In this document: piece after piece, positions 28,083 to 37,250 of the stretch
Layout: the number at the start of each line of letters is the position of its first letter
Numbering within the stretch: the stretch's first letter is position 1
The notes under the pieces: generated by a model
What the model was told of the DNA's origin: nothing
Database searches by the model: none
The model's input: the letters and a program-made list of their open reading frames with translations, nothing else
Made by a program: the position numbers and the translations under genes
Assembly: GCF_001657475.1 (NCBI RefSeq)
Contig: NZ_LXEY01000117.1
Coordinates: 1 to 61,148, forward strand
Reading direction: 5' to 3'
DNA length: 61,148 bases
Origin: Enteractinococcus helveticum
Lineage (GTDB): Bacteria; Actinomycetota; Actinomycetes; Actinomycetales; Micrococcaceae

Positions 28083-28382
28083 ATGAACATTTATGCGATC
28101 AATTACGTTTACGACGACTCGACAGCTGCTTCACGCGACGAAGTCCGCCCCGTCCACGTCGAATTCCTACAAGAATGCTTCGACAATGGCCGTTTGCTCG
28201 TCTCAGGTCCAGTTGATGACGGAGTCGGTGCGCTGCTCGTCGTCACCGGTGAAGACGAGGCTGACGCACTGGCCCTGATGGACAACGACCCATTTGCGCA
28301 AAATGCTCTCATCACTGAACGGGATATTCGCAAATGGGGTGTCTTCTTCGGCAAAGACAAACTCGTTCCCGCCAACGCCTAG
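28083..28382 (+). CDS. YciI-family small protein
   Basis: This 99-residue single-domain ferredoxin-like fold protein of the YciI family begins MNIYAINYVY and includes RPVHVEFLQECFDNGRLLVSGP, the family's central histidine-containing region. YciI proteins are small enzymes or enzyme helpers with a His-Asp pair, related to muconolactone isomerase-type folds. AAGGAG precedes ATG 28083. It opens an operon with a zinc alcohol dehydrogenase and flavoprotein C, so it probably isomerises or cleaves an unstable intermediate. The reaction is unknown. Confidence 0.8.
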   Translation: MNIYAINYVYDDSTAASRDEVRPVHVEFLQECFDNGRLLVSGPVDDGVGALLVVTGEDEADALALMDNDPFAQNALITERDIRKWGVFFGKDKLVPANA

Positions 28383-28394
28383 GAACACCCAGCC

Positions 28395-29471
28395 ATGCTA
28401 CGCGCCCATACAGTCGCACGACGCACCGTCGAACTCAGAGATGAACCAGCACCCGAACTGATCCCCGGCCACGCACTGATCCGGGTCCATCACGTCGCAC
28501 TGTGCGGCACGGACCACACGATTTGGGACGATCAGTACGTGACCGAACTACCGATCGTTCAAGGCCATGAATTTTCGGGCATCATCGAAGCCATCGATGA
28601 ACAGGCATTCGATTTATCCGTGGGAACCGCCGTCGCAGTCAGCCCGATGGTCTATTGCGGCACGTGCGGACCGTGCCAAGCCGGGCGCTATAACGTGTGC
28701 GAATCGATCTCCTGCTTAGGATGCTATGAAGACGGCGCCTTGACCGAAATCATCTCGATGCCGGTCGACAAACTCCACCCGCTTCCCCATGGCATGCCGC
28801 TCCGTCTGGCGGCACTGGGTGAACCGGGTTCGATCGCGATGCAGGCGGTAAACCGCGGCACACCGGTTGCCGGTGAGACGGCCCTGGTTCTAGGGTGCGG
28901 ACCAATCGGACTCCTGGCCACCTTGTTCTTGACCGAGCGCGGCGTGAACGTCGTCGCTGCTGACTTAGACGAACATCGCATGGCGCTGGCACGCCAATTT
29001 GGTGCAACGGCAACCATCAGCGCCGGTACTGATCCCTTCCCGAGCGTGGAAGGCGCCAAGGTGCTGGCTGAAGCATGCCCGATGGCCGGCCCTACCTTAG
29101 TCATCGAAGCTACGGGTGTCCCCGCCAGCCTAGAAAACGCAGTGCGGCTGGCAGCTCCGACCGCTCGCGTCGTCCAAGTCGGGATCTCCACGGCGAGTGC
29201 TGCACTGTCGATGCGCGATATTCCCTTTAAAGAGCTCGATATTCGCGGCAGCCGCAACTCACTGAACCTGATTCCCGAAGCACTCGAGATCCTCAATAAG
29301 CGCCATGATCTAGCAGATGCCTTGATTACCCACACGTTTGATTTCCAGCAGCTCAACCAAGCCTTCGAAACCATGGGAAATCGTAGCGCGCAGGTCGGCA
29401 AGATCGTCATCGATATGCCAGTGACCACGGCAACCGAACCCGTAGAGCTTCTCGCAGAGGTGCACAATTAA
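28395..29471 (+). CDS. Zinc-dependent alcohol dehydrogenase
   Basis: This 358-residue medium-chain dehydrogenase has the catalytic zinc site begun by CGTDHTIWD and completed by GHEFSG. The structural zinc cysteines are in CGTCGPCQAGRYNVC, and LGCGPIGLLA binds NAD(P). It is closest in style to sorbitol/threonine dehydrogenase-like enzymes that oxidise secondary alcohols. It lies 12 bp after the YciI gene, and its stop overlaps the start of flavoprotein C (TAATG). It probably produces the ring ketone needed by the flavin enzyme. Substrate is not determined. Confidence 0.88.
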   Translation: MLRAHTVARRTVELRDEPAPELIPGHALIRVHHVALCGTDHTIWDDQYVTELPIVQGHEFSGIIEAIDEQAFDLSVGTAVAVSPMVYCGTCGPCQAGRYNVCESISCLGCYEDGALTEIISMPVDKLHPLPHGMPLRLAALGEPGSIAMQAVNRGTPVAGETALVLGCGPIGLLATLFLTERGVNVVAADLDEHRMALARQFGATATISAGTDPFPSVEGAKVLAEACPMAGPTLVIEATGVPASLENAVRLAAPTARVVQVGISTASAALSMRDIPFKELDIRGSRNSLNLIPEALEILNKRHDLADALITHTFDFQQLNQAFETMGNRSAQVGKIVIDMPVTTATEPVELLAEVHN

Positions 29472-31108
29472 TGTCTGATATGTCTTCCTTTTACACCGTT
29501 GACCAGCTCGACGAGTCCTACGACGTCGTCGTAATGGGCTCGGGTGCCTCCGGCCTGACGGCAGCGGTTCGGGCCGCGCACTCCGGTCTGCGAGTCGCGG
29601 TGGTTGAGAAAGCCGAACGGCTCGGGGGAACTTCAGCTGCCGGTGGCGGTGTCATCTGGGCGCCCGCCAACCATCTAGGCGCGGCGGCCGGATATCAAGA
29701 TTCTGAACAAGACGGCATCGATTATCTGACCGCAGCGGCAGGCGACATCATGTCCGATGACGATATCGCCTGGTACGTTCGCACGAGCCGCGAAGCCATC
29801 ACCTTCCTTGACGAGCACACTCGCGTTGAACTGCTGCCGTTGAGCCGACCGGATTATCACATGGAATGGCCTGGTGCCGCAGCCGGGGGTCGCAGCCTTG
29901 ACAATGCGGCCTTCCGCGCTGACGACTATCCAGATGTCGCAAAGCTCATGCGTCAGCCAACCTACTTCCCGCTGCTGACCATGGTCGAGCGCGACGACCT
30001 CAATGGACGCGCACCCGATCCACAACTGCTGGAAGATCGCGCAGCCCAGGGAATTCGAACCATGGGAGGAGCTCTGGTCGGTTCACTGACTGCCTCGGCC
30101 CTGGATGCTGGTGTCCACATTGCCCTGAGCGCACCAGTTACGAACCTCGCCGCTGACGAGCGTAACTGGCAGGTCACCGTGACTGATACGAAAGCCATCA
30201 CTGCGGCCGCCGTCGTCATTGCTTCGGGCGGTTTCGACTATAACCAACGACTGCGGGAAACCTTCCTGCCCTTGAACGTCACCCCTATTGGGGCGCCCTC
30301 CAATGAGGGCGACGGACTGGAGCTGGGTATGGCAGTCGGGGCGAGCCTGCGCGATATGAACGCCCTGTGGGGTGTTCCAATTATTAACGCGGCAGGCCAG
30401 ACCTACGATGGCAAACCAACTGGCCGAATGGGCAACGTCGAGATGACCTTACCGGGGTCCATCACGGTGAACGCCGCTGGGCGCCGCTTCGTCAACGAGG
30501 CACTGAACTACCACGACGTGGCCCGAGTATTCGTCAACATCGACCCGCACACGGGCATGGCGCAGAACAATCCGGCCTGGTTGGTCTTTGATCACACGTT
30601 CATGTCGAAGTACCCGGTGGCGGGCTCCACCCCGGGCCAAGCCCCCGATTGGATACTGCAGGCTGACAGCCTCGAGGCTCTAGCCGAACAAGCCGGTATT
30701 GATGCAGAACAGCTGAGCGCCACGGTCGAGAAATTTAATGACGACGCCCGTCGAGGAGTCGATACCGAATTCGGCCGCGGCTCATCGGAACAGGACCGTC
30801 ACCTCGGAGATGCTTCGGTAAAGCCCAACCCGTGTCTGGCACCTTTGGAAACAGGCCCGTATTATGCGGTTCCCCTGCGCGCCGGTACTTTGGGCACCTC
30901 CGGAGGCCTGGCTACGAACCACGACGGGCAAGTCCTGGACCGTAACCAGCAGCCAATTGAGGGACTGTATGCTGCCGGCAACGTTTCCGGCGGAGTCTTC
31001 CGCAACACCTATCCGGGTGGCGGAGCCACTCTCGGATCGGGCGTAACCCGAGCCTATGCGGTAGGGAGCCACCTCGCCGAGATCTTGGCACCGGTGACCG
31101 TTCCATGA
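29471..31108 (+). CDS. FAD-dependent dehydrogenase/desaturase, KstD-like (flavoprotein C)
   Basis: This 545-residue flavoprotein has VMGSGASGLTAA for FAD, LGGTSAAGGGVIW, then PYYAVPLRAGTLGTSGG, which is the strongest KstD-like active-site region in the window, followed by GLYAAGN and YPGGGATLG. It ends the YciI/alcohol-dehydrogenase operon. The arrangement alcohol dehydrogenase then KstD-like desaturase resembles the cyclohexanecarboxylate route of Corynebacterium cyclohexanicum, where such enzymes desaturate 4-oxocyclohexanecarboxylate towards 4-hydroxybenzoate. That parallel is inference; the enzyme class is clear. Confidence 0.86.
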   Translation: MSDMSSFYTVDQLDESYDVVVMGSGASGLTAAVRAAHSGLRVAVVEKAERLGGTSAAGGGVIWAPANHLGAAAGYQDSEQDGIDYLTAAAGDIMSDDDIAWYVRTSREAITFLDEHTRVELLPLSRPDYHMEWPGAAAGGRSLDNAAFRADDYPDVAKLMRQPTYFPLLTMVERDDLNGRAPDPQLLEDRAAQGIRTMGGALVGSLTASALDAGVHIALSAPVTNLAADERNWQVTVTDTKAITAAAVVIASGGFDYNQRLRETFLPLNVTPIGAPSNEGDGLELGMAVGASLRDMNALWGVPIINAAGQTYDGKPTGRMGNVEMTLPGSITVNAAGRRFVNEALNYHDVARVFVNIDPHTGMAQNNPAWLVFDHTFMSKYPVAGSTPGQAPDWILQADSLEALAEQAGIDAEQLSATVEKFNDDARRGVDTEFGRGSSEQDRHLGDASVKPNPCLAPLETGPYYAVPLRAGTLGTSGGLATNHDGQVLDRNQQPIEGLYAAGNVSGGVFRNTYPGGGATLGSGVTRAYAVGSHLAEILAPVTVP

Positions 31109-31153
31109 AGTAAGGACTACCGGACAAAAACTGCCAATGATCAATCAAGCGGA

Positions 31154-31167
31154 TCATTGAATGGAAA
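31154..31167 (+). promoter_or_regulatory. IclR-type palindrome before SDR
   Basis: TCATTGAATGGAAA is a variant of the window's TTCCATTnAATGGAA palindrome, with the left arm shortened. A TATAGAT -10-like box follows at about 31194, ahead of the SDR at 31274. Confidence 0.45.
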
Positions 31168-31273
31168 CCACAATCAGACACCCATTCGAATCCTATAGAT
31201 TAGCGGCACATCGCAAAGGACGATGGGGCACGTGAACAACTAGCCAAGCAAAGAGTGCTAAGAGGACAGCATC

Positions 31274-32059
31274 ATGACACAACTCCAACCGGCAAACGCT
31301 CCGGAGGTCTTAGCGGTTACCGGTGGGGCCAACGGCATCGGCCTGGAAGTTGCCCGCCAATGGCTGAAGAAGGGTGGCCAAGCGATACTGCTGGATCTTC
31401 ACCACGAGGCTTTGGACGCAGCCGTAAACCAACTCGGAGACCAGGCGCGTGGTGTTGTCGTTGATGTGACGAATTCAGAGTCGGTAGAGACTGCGATTGA
31501 CAACATTGCTCTACAGGAAGGCAAGCTCAACGGTCTGGTAAATTGTGCAGGCTTCGCTCGCCATGCGTGTCTAGAAGATCTTGACGACAAGGATTTTCAA
31601 GCCATGTTCGAGGTGCATCTGGGTGGCACATTGCGGATGTGTCGAACAGCCTATCCGCTCCTGCGGCAAGCAGCACAGCAGGATGAAGGCGCAGCCGTTG
31701 TGAACCTGTCCTCGGTTGCTGGGACCAATGGAACTCCTGGACGCGTCAGCTACTCAACCGCTAAGGCTGGGATCGCGGGCATGACTCGCACGCTCGCGGT
31801 TGAATGGGGCAATGACGCCATTCGTGTCAATGCAGTCAGCCCTGGACCGACTCGCACAGCACTGGTGGATGATCTCATTGCACGCCATGAGATACAGGTG
31901 GATCCTCTAATCAAACGTACTCCGCTGGGACGCATGCCGACTGTGGACGAGGTTGCGGCACCAATTGTATTTTTGTGTTCCCTTGCGGCTAGTTTTATCA
32001 CGGGAACCTGCTTGCCCATTGACGGCGGGCTGACCATTGATGGCAACTGGTACGAATAA
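31274..32059 (+). CDS. SDR-family oxidoreductase
   Basis: This 261-residue classical SDR has TGGANGIG at the nucleotide site, LVNCAG, NLSSVAG with the catalytic Ser, and YSTAKAG with Tyr/Lys. The C-terminal FITGTCLPIDGG is typical. AGAGGAC precedes ATG 31274. It is flanked by its own IclR-type palindrome and separated by about 165 bp from flavoprotein C, so it may be a single-gene transcription unit. It is probably a hydroxyl-to-ketone step of the same pathway. Substrate unknown. Confidence 0.87.
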   Translation: MTQLQPANAPEVLAVTGGANGIGLEVARQWLKKGGQAILLDLHHEALDAAVNQLGDQARGVVVDVTNSESVETAIDNIALQEGKLNGLVNCAGFARHACLEDLDDKDFQAMFEVHLGGTLRMCRTAYPLLRQAAQQDEGAAVVNLSSVAGTNGTPGRVSYSTAKAGIAGMTRTLAVEWGNDAIRVNAVSPGPTRTALVDDLIARHEIQVDPLIKRTPLGRMPTVDEVAAPIVFLCSLAASFITGTCLPIDGGLTIDGNWYE

Positions 32060-32084
32060 GCACGGCACTCCATAAATACTGTCT

Positions 32085-32099
32085 CATTGAATGGAATTA
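32085..32099 (+). promoter_or_regulatory. IclR-type palindrome before SDR/IclR unit
   Basis: CATTGAATGGAATTA lies in the 77-bp gap before the SDR at 32137. It shares the core CATTGAATGGAA with the sites at 31154 and 33761. Confidence 0.45.
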
Positions 32100-32136
32100 C
32101 GATCCCTAGTTTTGCCAGCACTGTACCCTGGAATTT

Positions 32137-32895
32137 ATGATGCCTAGATCACAAAGAGTATTAGGAAAAGTTGTCCTCATAACAGGTGGCGCCTCAGGCA
32201 TGGGAGCATCTCATGCCAAGATGTTAGTCGCTGAAGGAGCGCAAGTCGTCGTCGCTGACATCGATGAACAAGGCGCTCGGACGCTGTGCAAAGAGCTGGG
32301 CGAGGACCGGTCGATGTTTGTCAGCCTCGACGTTACGGACTTCGACAACTGGCAACGCGCTGTTGAGGATACGGTTGACCGCTTCGGCAAGTTGGATGTG
32401 CTGGTGAATAATGCCGGAATTTTTACCGCCGGCTCAGTGGAAGATGCAACGCTAACCGATTGGGAACGAACTCTTGCCATCGACCTGACCGGCACGTTCT
32501 ATGGGATGAAAGCTGCCGTCCCGCACCTGAAAAAGAACGAGACATCGTCGATCATTAACATTTCCTCGATTGCAGGCATGACGGGTTTCAAAAACCGGGC
32601 TGCGTACTCAGCTGCGAAATGGGGCGTTCAGGGACTGACCAAAACCTCAGCGCTAGATTTTGGTGAGCACAACATTCGTGTAAACGCCATTCATCCTGGA
32701 AGCGTCGAAACACCATTAACGGCCAACCTCAAGCGCGGTTATGGACAGATTCCGCTGGGCAGGGCCGCTCAGGTCGAAGAAATCTCGCATTTGGTAGTGT
32801 ACTTGGCCTCTGATGAATCAACCTTCGCCACCGGTGGGACGTTTGTGCTCGACGGCGGCGAGACCGCGGGAAACAACCTACGCGATGACCAATAG
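32137..32895 (+). CDS. SDR-family oxidoreductase
   Basis: This 252-residue classical SDR has TGGASGMG, VNNAGI, NISSIAG and the catalytic YSAAKWG; it ends with FVLDGGETAG. It resembles 3-alpha/20-beta-hydroxysteroid- or cyclohexanol-type dehydrogenases in motif style, but this does not fix the substrate. There is no clear Shine-Dalgarno before ATG 32137 (a second ATG follows at once), so the transcript may be nearly leaderless. It is followed closely by the IclR gene at 32922 and probably co-transcribed with it. Confidence 0.86.
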   Translation: MMPRSQRVLGKVVLITGGASGMGASHAKMLVAEGAQVVVADIDEQGARTLCKELGEDRSMFVSLDVTDFDNWQRAVEDTVDRFGKLDVLVNNAGIFTAGSVEDATLTDWERTLAIDLTGTFYGMKAAVPHLKKNETSSIINISSIAGMTGFKNRAAYSAAKWGVQGLTKTSALDFGEHNIRVNAIHPGSVETPLTANLKRGYGQIPLGRAAQVEEISHLVVYLASDESTFATGGTFVLDGGETAGNNLRDDQ

Positions 32896-32921
32896 AATGA
32901 CCAATAGAGCAGTCGGGACGT

Positions 32922-33734
32922 ATGGCTAACTCACCATCTGGCGAGTCACTTATTAGTCGAGCAGTCCGGGTCCTGGCGGCGTTGGCCGACCAGAACCCGC
33001 GCGGTAGGAGCGTGCGCGAGACAGCTGACATCGCGGGTTTACCAGTCTCTACAACTTACCGGTTATTGGCTGAACTCGAAATTGAGGGTCTGGTGACCAG
33101 GGTCGAAGCCAATAGCGGATGGAAACACGGCACACGCTTATGGGAGCTGGCACTCAGCGGAGCACCGTTGGAGGGGCTGCGCGAAGCTGCCGTGGCGGCC
33201 ATGGAAGACCTCGTTGCCAACCTCGAAGTTCACGTCTCATTAGGCATCTTGGATCGTAACGAGGTGCTGTATATCGAACGATTTGCACCTCATGCGCTCA
33301 CTGAGAACATCACAGCAGTCGCCGGTAGGCTGCCCGCCCATGCTACGTCTGCAGGGCTCGTTTTAATGGCGTATGCAAAACAAGTGGATCAAGACCTGTT
33401 GCTGAGTCGTAAGCTCAAGAAATTCACAGCGACTACTTTGACAGATCCGGGGGAGCTGCGACGCGTCTTGGCCGCAATTCGCCGGGACGGCTACTTTATC
33501 GCGCCCGGATCAATCATTCCTGAATCCACGGGCGTCGCCGTGCCTATCTTCGGAGAAATGGGTCACGCCATTGCAGCGCTGACGATTATAGTTCCGGTCA
33601 GTGATGAGGCCCCGGAGCGTTTTGTTTCACACCTCAAGTTCGCTTCCGCTGGGATTCAGCGCCAGCTCGGGGTGGAACCCAACAGGGGAGTGGAGTTTGC
33701 TCGGCGGACGGTTCCCTCTCCACGACACATCTAG
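32922..33734 (+). CDS. IclR-family transcriptional regulator
   Basis: This 270-residue IclR protein has an N-terminal winged helix (about 10-75; GLPVSTTYRLLAELEIEG) and the C-terminal effector domain (RLPAHATSAGLVLMAY, IRRDGYFIAPGSIIPESTGVA). Its first residues, MANSPSGES, match the IclR protein at 18275, suggesting duplication. A long inverted repeat with two palindromes begins at its stop codon and lies before flavoprotein D, a likely target. Effector unknown. Confidence 0.87.
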   Translation: MANSPSGESLISRAVRVLAALADQNPRGRSVRETADIAGLPVSTTYRLLAELEIEGLVTRVEANSGWKHGTRLWELALSGAPLEGLREAAVAAMEDLVANLEVHVSLGILDRNEVLYIERFAPHALTENITAVAGRLPAHATSAGLVLMAYAKQVDQDLLLSRKLKKFTATTLTDPGELRRVLAAIRRDGYFIAPGSIIPESTGVAVPIFGEMGHAIAALTIIVPVSDEAPERFVSHLKFASAGIQRQLGVEPNRGVEFARRTVPSPRHI

Positions 33735-33778
33735 GTGTTCCATTGAACGAGCTAAGCTGATCCATTGAATGGAACACC
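33734..33778 (+). promoter_or_regulatory. Double IclR-type operator before flavoprotein D operon
   Basis: GGTGTTCCATT (33734-33744) and AATGGAACACC (33768-33778) are perfect 11-bp inverted repeats. Inside the right arm TCCATTGAATGGA (33761-33773) is itself a perfect palindrome. It is the most elaborate of the shared palindromes in this window and suggests binding of a regulator tetramer. Confidence 0.65.
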
Positions 33779-33845
33779 CGCCTCGCAGATGCCGATCAAG
33801 CGGGCATGATGTAGATCACATCTAATGCGAAAGGTGATTTACCTC

Positions 33846-35507
33846 ATGGAAATTTTGGAGCAGCGCACGCTTGCGGAACACTACGACTTGGTTGTTGTGG
33901 GCTCAGGTGCTGCCGGCTTGACCGCCGCAGCAACTGCTGCCGAATCCGGTTTGCAAGTCCTCGTCGTCGAGAAGTCTGGGCTATTGGGTGGAACGTCGGC
34001 GGTATCCGGAGGGATGCTGTGGATAGTAGCCAATCATTACGCAGAACAGGACGGTGTGGAGGATTCCAAAGCTGCCGGACGTGAATATGTGGAAGCCGTA
34101 TCACGTGGGCGTGGACGCCACGAGCTGCTTGACGCTGCGGTCAATCATGGTGCTGAGATGTTGCGCTACGCGGAGGAGAAACTCGGCGTCGAGTTCATTT
34201 TCTTGAATAACTTTCCTGACTACCGTCAAGATCTGCCGGGCGCTGCAACGGGCGGACGAACAGTGGAACCGCAACTGTTCAATTACCGAGACTCCCTGGG
34301 TCAAATTGCTCAATATATTCGAACCGATGGACGCCATCCCTACACGATGCAGGAATATGAAACGTGGGGTGCTTTCACGCGATTCCCTTGGGAAGAGATG
34401 CAAAAGCGAATGGATTCAGGCGTCGCGGCAAAGGGGCATGCTTTGGTTTCCATGTTAGTGGCTGCTTGTCAGCGGCACGGTGTAACTTTCGCCGTTGAGG
34501 CCCAGGTGCAACGGCTCATGACAGATGATTCTGCCGTGACAGGCGTGGTGATAGCAGGCGGTCAACAAGTTTCTGCCAGTGCGGTCATGTTGGCATCCGG
34601 TGGTTTTGAATGGGATCGTCAATTGACTGATTCCATGCTGGCCTCACGCCTGTACACGGTTTGCTCCCCGCCATCCAATACTGGCGATGGGCTGAAAATG
34701 GCTCAACGAATCGGATCAGCAACACGAGGCACTCGCGAAGCCTGGTGGGCACCCATGTCGATGACCGGTGGTACCAGGGATGGTCAACCCATCGGATCGC
34801 TGCTGCGTTTTGAACGCCAAGGACCCGGTTCTATTATGGTCAACCGACACGGGCAGCGCTTTGCCAATGAGGCTCAAAACTACAACGACCTGGCTCGTTG
34901 TTTACAGTCCTGGGATTCCACGAAGAACCAGACGCTCAATACCCCAGCCCACGTAGTCTTCGATCAGTCCTATCTAGAGCGGTATGGCATCATGGATCAC
35001 CGCGCCGGCCAGCCCACCCCCTTCTATCTGCACGAGGCGGACACGTTGGAAGAGCTCGCTGAAAAAATTGATGTCCCTGCCAATACACTGGTCGCAACAG
35101 TTGATCGGTTCAATGCTATGGCCATCAAGGGAGTCGACGAAGATCACGGTCGCGGTGATTCGGAATATGATCGCTACTGGGGCGATGCTCAATGCCCGTG
35201 GCCCAACCCGTCGTTGGGTCCACTGCAATACGGACCGTACTACGCGCTTGAAGTGGTCAACGGAGCTTTTGGTACAAGTGGCGGCGTCGGAACCGATGGA
35301 CGCGGCCGAGTCGTCGACGTCGACGGCACGCCAATCCCGGGACTCTACGCGGCAGGCAACGTGGCCGATTCACCGTATGCTTCCGGGTATCCAGGGGCCG
35401 GAGCCACGCTAGGACCATTGATGACTCTGGCATATCTTGCCGGACGCGACGTCATAGCTCGATCCACAACCTCCACTCCGCACGTTGCGAAGGAGGTACT
35501 AGTCTAA
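33846..35507 (+). CDS. FAD-dependent dehydrogenase/desaturase, KstD-like (flavoprotein D)
   Basis: This roughly 553-residue flavoprotein has VVGSGAAGLTAAA, LLGGTSAVSGGMLW, the C-terminal PYYALEVVNGAFGTSGG with the conserved tyrosine pair, GLYAAGN and YPGAGATLG. ATG 33846 is preferred to ATG 33825 because GAAAGGTG lies about 10 nt before it and inside the longer frame. Its stop overlaps the Dabb gene start by one base. It opens an operon with Dabb, an MHS permease and flavoprotein E. The expected reaction is ring dehydrogenation of a keto acid; the substrate is unknown. Confidence 0.86.
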   Translation: MEILEQRTLAEHYDLVVVGSGAAGLTAAATAAESGLQVLVVEKSGLLGGTSAVSGGMLWIVANHYAEQDGVEDSKAAGREYVEAVSRGRGRHELLDAAVNHGAEMLRYAEEKLGVEFIFLNNFPDYRQDLPGAATGGRTVEPQLFNYRDSLGQIAQYIRTDGRHPYTMQEYETWGAFTRFPWEEMQKRMDSGVAAKGHALVSMLVAACQRHGVTFAVEAQVQRLMTDDSAVTGVVIAGGQQVSASAVMLASGGFEWDRQLTDSMLASRLYTVCSPPSNTGDGLKMAQRIGSATRGTREAWWAPMSMTGGTRDGQPIGSLLRFERQGPGSIMVNRHGQRFANEAQNYNDLARCLQSWDSTKNQTLNTPAHVVFDQSYLERYGIMDHRAGQPTPFYLHEADTLEELAEKIDVPANTLVATVDRFNAMAIKGVDEDHGRGDSEYDRYWGDAQCPWPNPSLGPLQYGPYYALEVVNGAFGTSGGVGTDGRGRVVDVDGTPIPGLYAAGNVADSPYASGYPGAGATLGPLMTLAYLAGRDVIARSTTSTPHVAKEVLV

Positions 35508-35839
35508 TGCTTCGACACATTGTCTTATTCAAGTGGAAACCTTCATTTACCGACGATATTCGTGCCCAGTGGATCGCTGGACTGGATGCGATGATCGGTA
35601 ACATCCCCGGCATGATTCGACTGGTCCATGGTTCAGACGTTCTGGCCACTGATAAGTCGTGGGACCACGCGATCATCGCCGATTTCGAATCGGCAGATGC
35701 CCTCCAGGTGTACAACACCCATCCGCTGCATGAAGCGATCAAACCCTATTCATTACCCAACGTGGAAGATATTGCCTACGTCGATTTTCAGATCGATGAT
35801 TCGGCACTATTTGCCAACCAGCAGGAGGCCTCAAGATGA
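35507..35839 (+). CDS. Dabb-family (stress-responsive A/B barrel) protein
   Basis: This 110-residue dimeric alpha/beta-barrel domain protein starts MLRHIVLFKWKP, with the diagnostic HIVLFKW, and includes WDHAIIADFESADALQVY and HPLHEAI. Such proteins act as small cyclases, isomerases or lyases, for example olivetolic acid cyclase, or have unknown roles. It sits between flavoprotein D and a permease with overlapping ends on both sides, so it belongs to the same pathway. It may handle a reactive ring intermediate. Confidence 0.83.
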   Translation: MLRHIVLFKWKPSFTDDIRAQWIAGLDAMIGNIPGMIRLVHGSDVLATDKSWDHAIIADFESADALQVYNTHPLHEAIKPYSLPNVEDIAYVDFQIDDSALFANQQEASR

Positions 35840-37212
35840 GCGCATCAACTCCACAATTAGAACAGCGTCAAAGCCCAAAGAAGGCCGCACTCGCCTCGTT
35901 TTTAGGTTCGACCCTGGAATACTATGATTTCTTCATTTACGGCACCGCGGCGGCCTTGGTCTTTCCGCAATTATTCTTCCCAGAAGGCAATCAGCTCGTT
36001 GCAACGATCGGTGCCTTTGCGACCTTTGGGGTAGCCTATATTGCTCGCCCGCTCGGCGGGCTCGTGATGGGACACTTTGGTGACAGACTGGGCCGCAAAA
36101 ACGTACTGCTCTTGACCCTGATGATCATGGGTCTTGCCTCCTTGGGCATTGGGCTACTACCGACTTACGGACAAATCGGCCTCTGGGCAACAGTACTGTT
36201 GGTCATCGGACGATTAGCACAGGGGTTCTCAGCCGGAGCCGAATCCGCCGGCGCATCCTCGTTGACACTGGAGCACTCTCCAGAAGGTCGTCGTGGGTTC
36301 TTCACCTCGTTTGTGATGACCGGCTATGCCTCAGGCATGGTGCTATCAACCCTCGTGTTCATCCCAGTGACCATGCTGCCAGAAGAACACATGATGACGT
36401 GGGGATGGCGAGTACCTTTCTGGCTGTCAGTCCTCGTTCTAGCATTAGCGTTTTGGGTCCGCACAAAACTCGACGAAACTCCGGTTTTCGAAGACGACGT
36501 GAAAAAGGAAAAGACTCAGGACGCTCCAGCCCGTCTCGCGATCAAATACCAAGGTCTTGATGTATTCCGGGTCCTGCTCATGTCGATCTTCTCGGTCATG
36601 CAAACCATTCTGACTGTTTTCGGTTTGTCATACGCCACTGATCAAGGGGGCTTTGAGCGCGCAGAAATTCTGGGCGTCAACGCGGTGGCAATCGGACTAT
36701 CGATGTTGGCTATGCCAGCCTGTGGCATGCTGGCGGATAAGATCGGCCGCAAACCACTGATGCTGTCTGCCATGATCGGTAGCGCGGTCTCGCTCTTCTT
36801 ATACTTCATGGCGTTAGGCACCGGCAACATTTGGTTGGTCTTCATGGCCACCGTATTGTTCATGACCATCTGCTATTCCGGATTCAACGGTGTATGGCCC
36901 AGTTTCTTTGCTGAGCTCTTCGCCACCCCGCTGCGTTACACCGGCATGGCCATGGGCAACCAGCTGGGCTTGGTGGTCGCTGGCTTCGGCCCAATGATCG
37001 GTGGCCTACTGCTGGCCGAAGGTGCCTACGGCTGGGTGCCGGTCGCCATTTTTGGAACTGTTTGCACAGTGTTGGCCATCGTAGCGGTTCTGTCGGCTCG
37101 TGAGACAGCCTTCACCCCGATCAAAGATCTCGGAGAACCGTATTGGCGAGCTCAGCGTGACCAGGTATCATCCGTCACGATTGTCACTTCACCAACTACG
37201 CCGGTCGCCTAA
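35836..37212 (+). CDS. MHS-family organic acid proton symporter
   Basis: This 458-residue permease has 12 predicted membrane segments. [13 protein letters not shown] marks the MHS family, HFGDRLGRKN and DKIGRKP are the two inter-segment motifs. It is clearly paralogous to the permease at 25690, with the same signature and length, and probably imports a related hydroaromatic or alicyclic acid. AGGAGG precedes ATG 35836, which overlaps the Dabb stop. It is co-transcribed with flavoproteins D and E. The exact cargo is unknown. Confidence 0.88.
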   Translation: MSASTPQLEQRQSPKKAALASFLGSTLEYYDFFIYGTAAALVFPQLFFPEGNQLVATIGAFATFGVAYIARPLGGLVMGHFGDRLGRKNVLLLTLMIMGLASLGIGLLPTYGQIGLWATVLLVIGRLAQGFSAGAESAGASSLTLEHSPEGRRGFFTSFVMTGYASGMVLSTLVFIPVTMLPEEHMMTWGWRVPFWLSVLVLALAFWVRTKLDETPVFEDDVKKEKTQDAPARLAIKYQGLDVFRVLLMSIFSVMQTILTVFGLSYATDQGGFERAEILGVNAVAIGLSMLAMPACGMLADKIGRKPLMLSAMIGSAVSLFLYFMALGTGNIWLVFMATVLFMTICYSGFNGVWPSFFAELFATPLRYTGMAMGNQLGLVVAGFGPMIGGLLLAEGAYGWVPVAIFGTVCTVLAIVAVLSARETAFTPIKDLGEPYWRAQRDQVSSVTIVTSPTTPVA

Positions 37213-37250
37213 CTCAACACAGCGAACCACTTGAAAGGATTACACATTCT

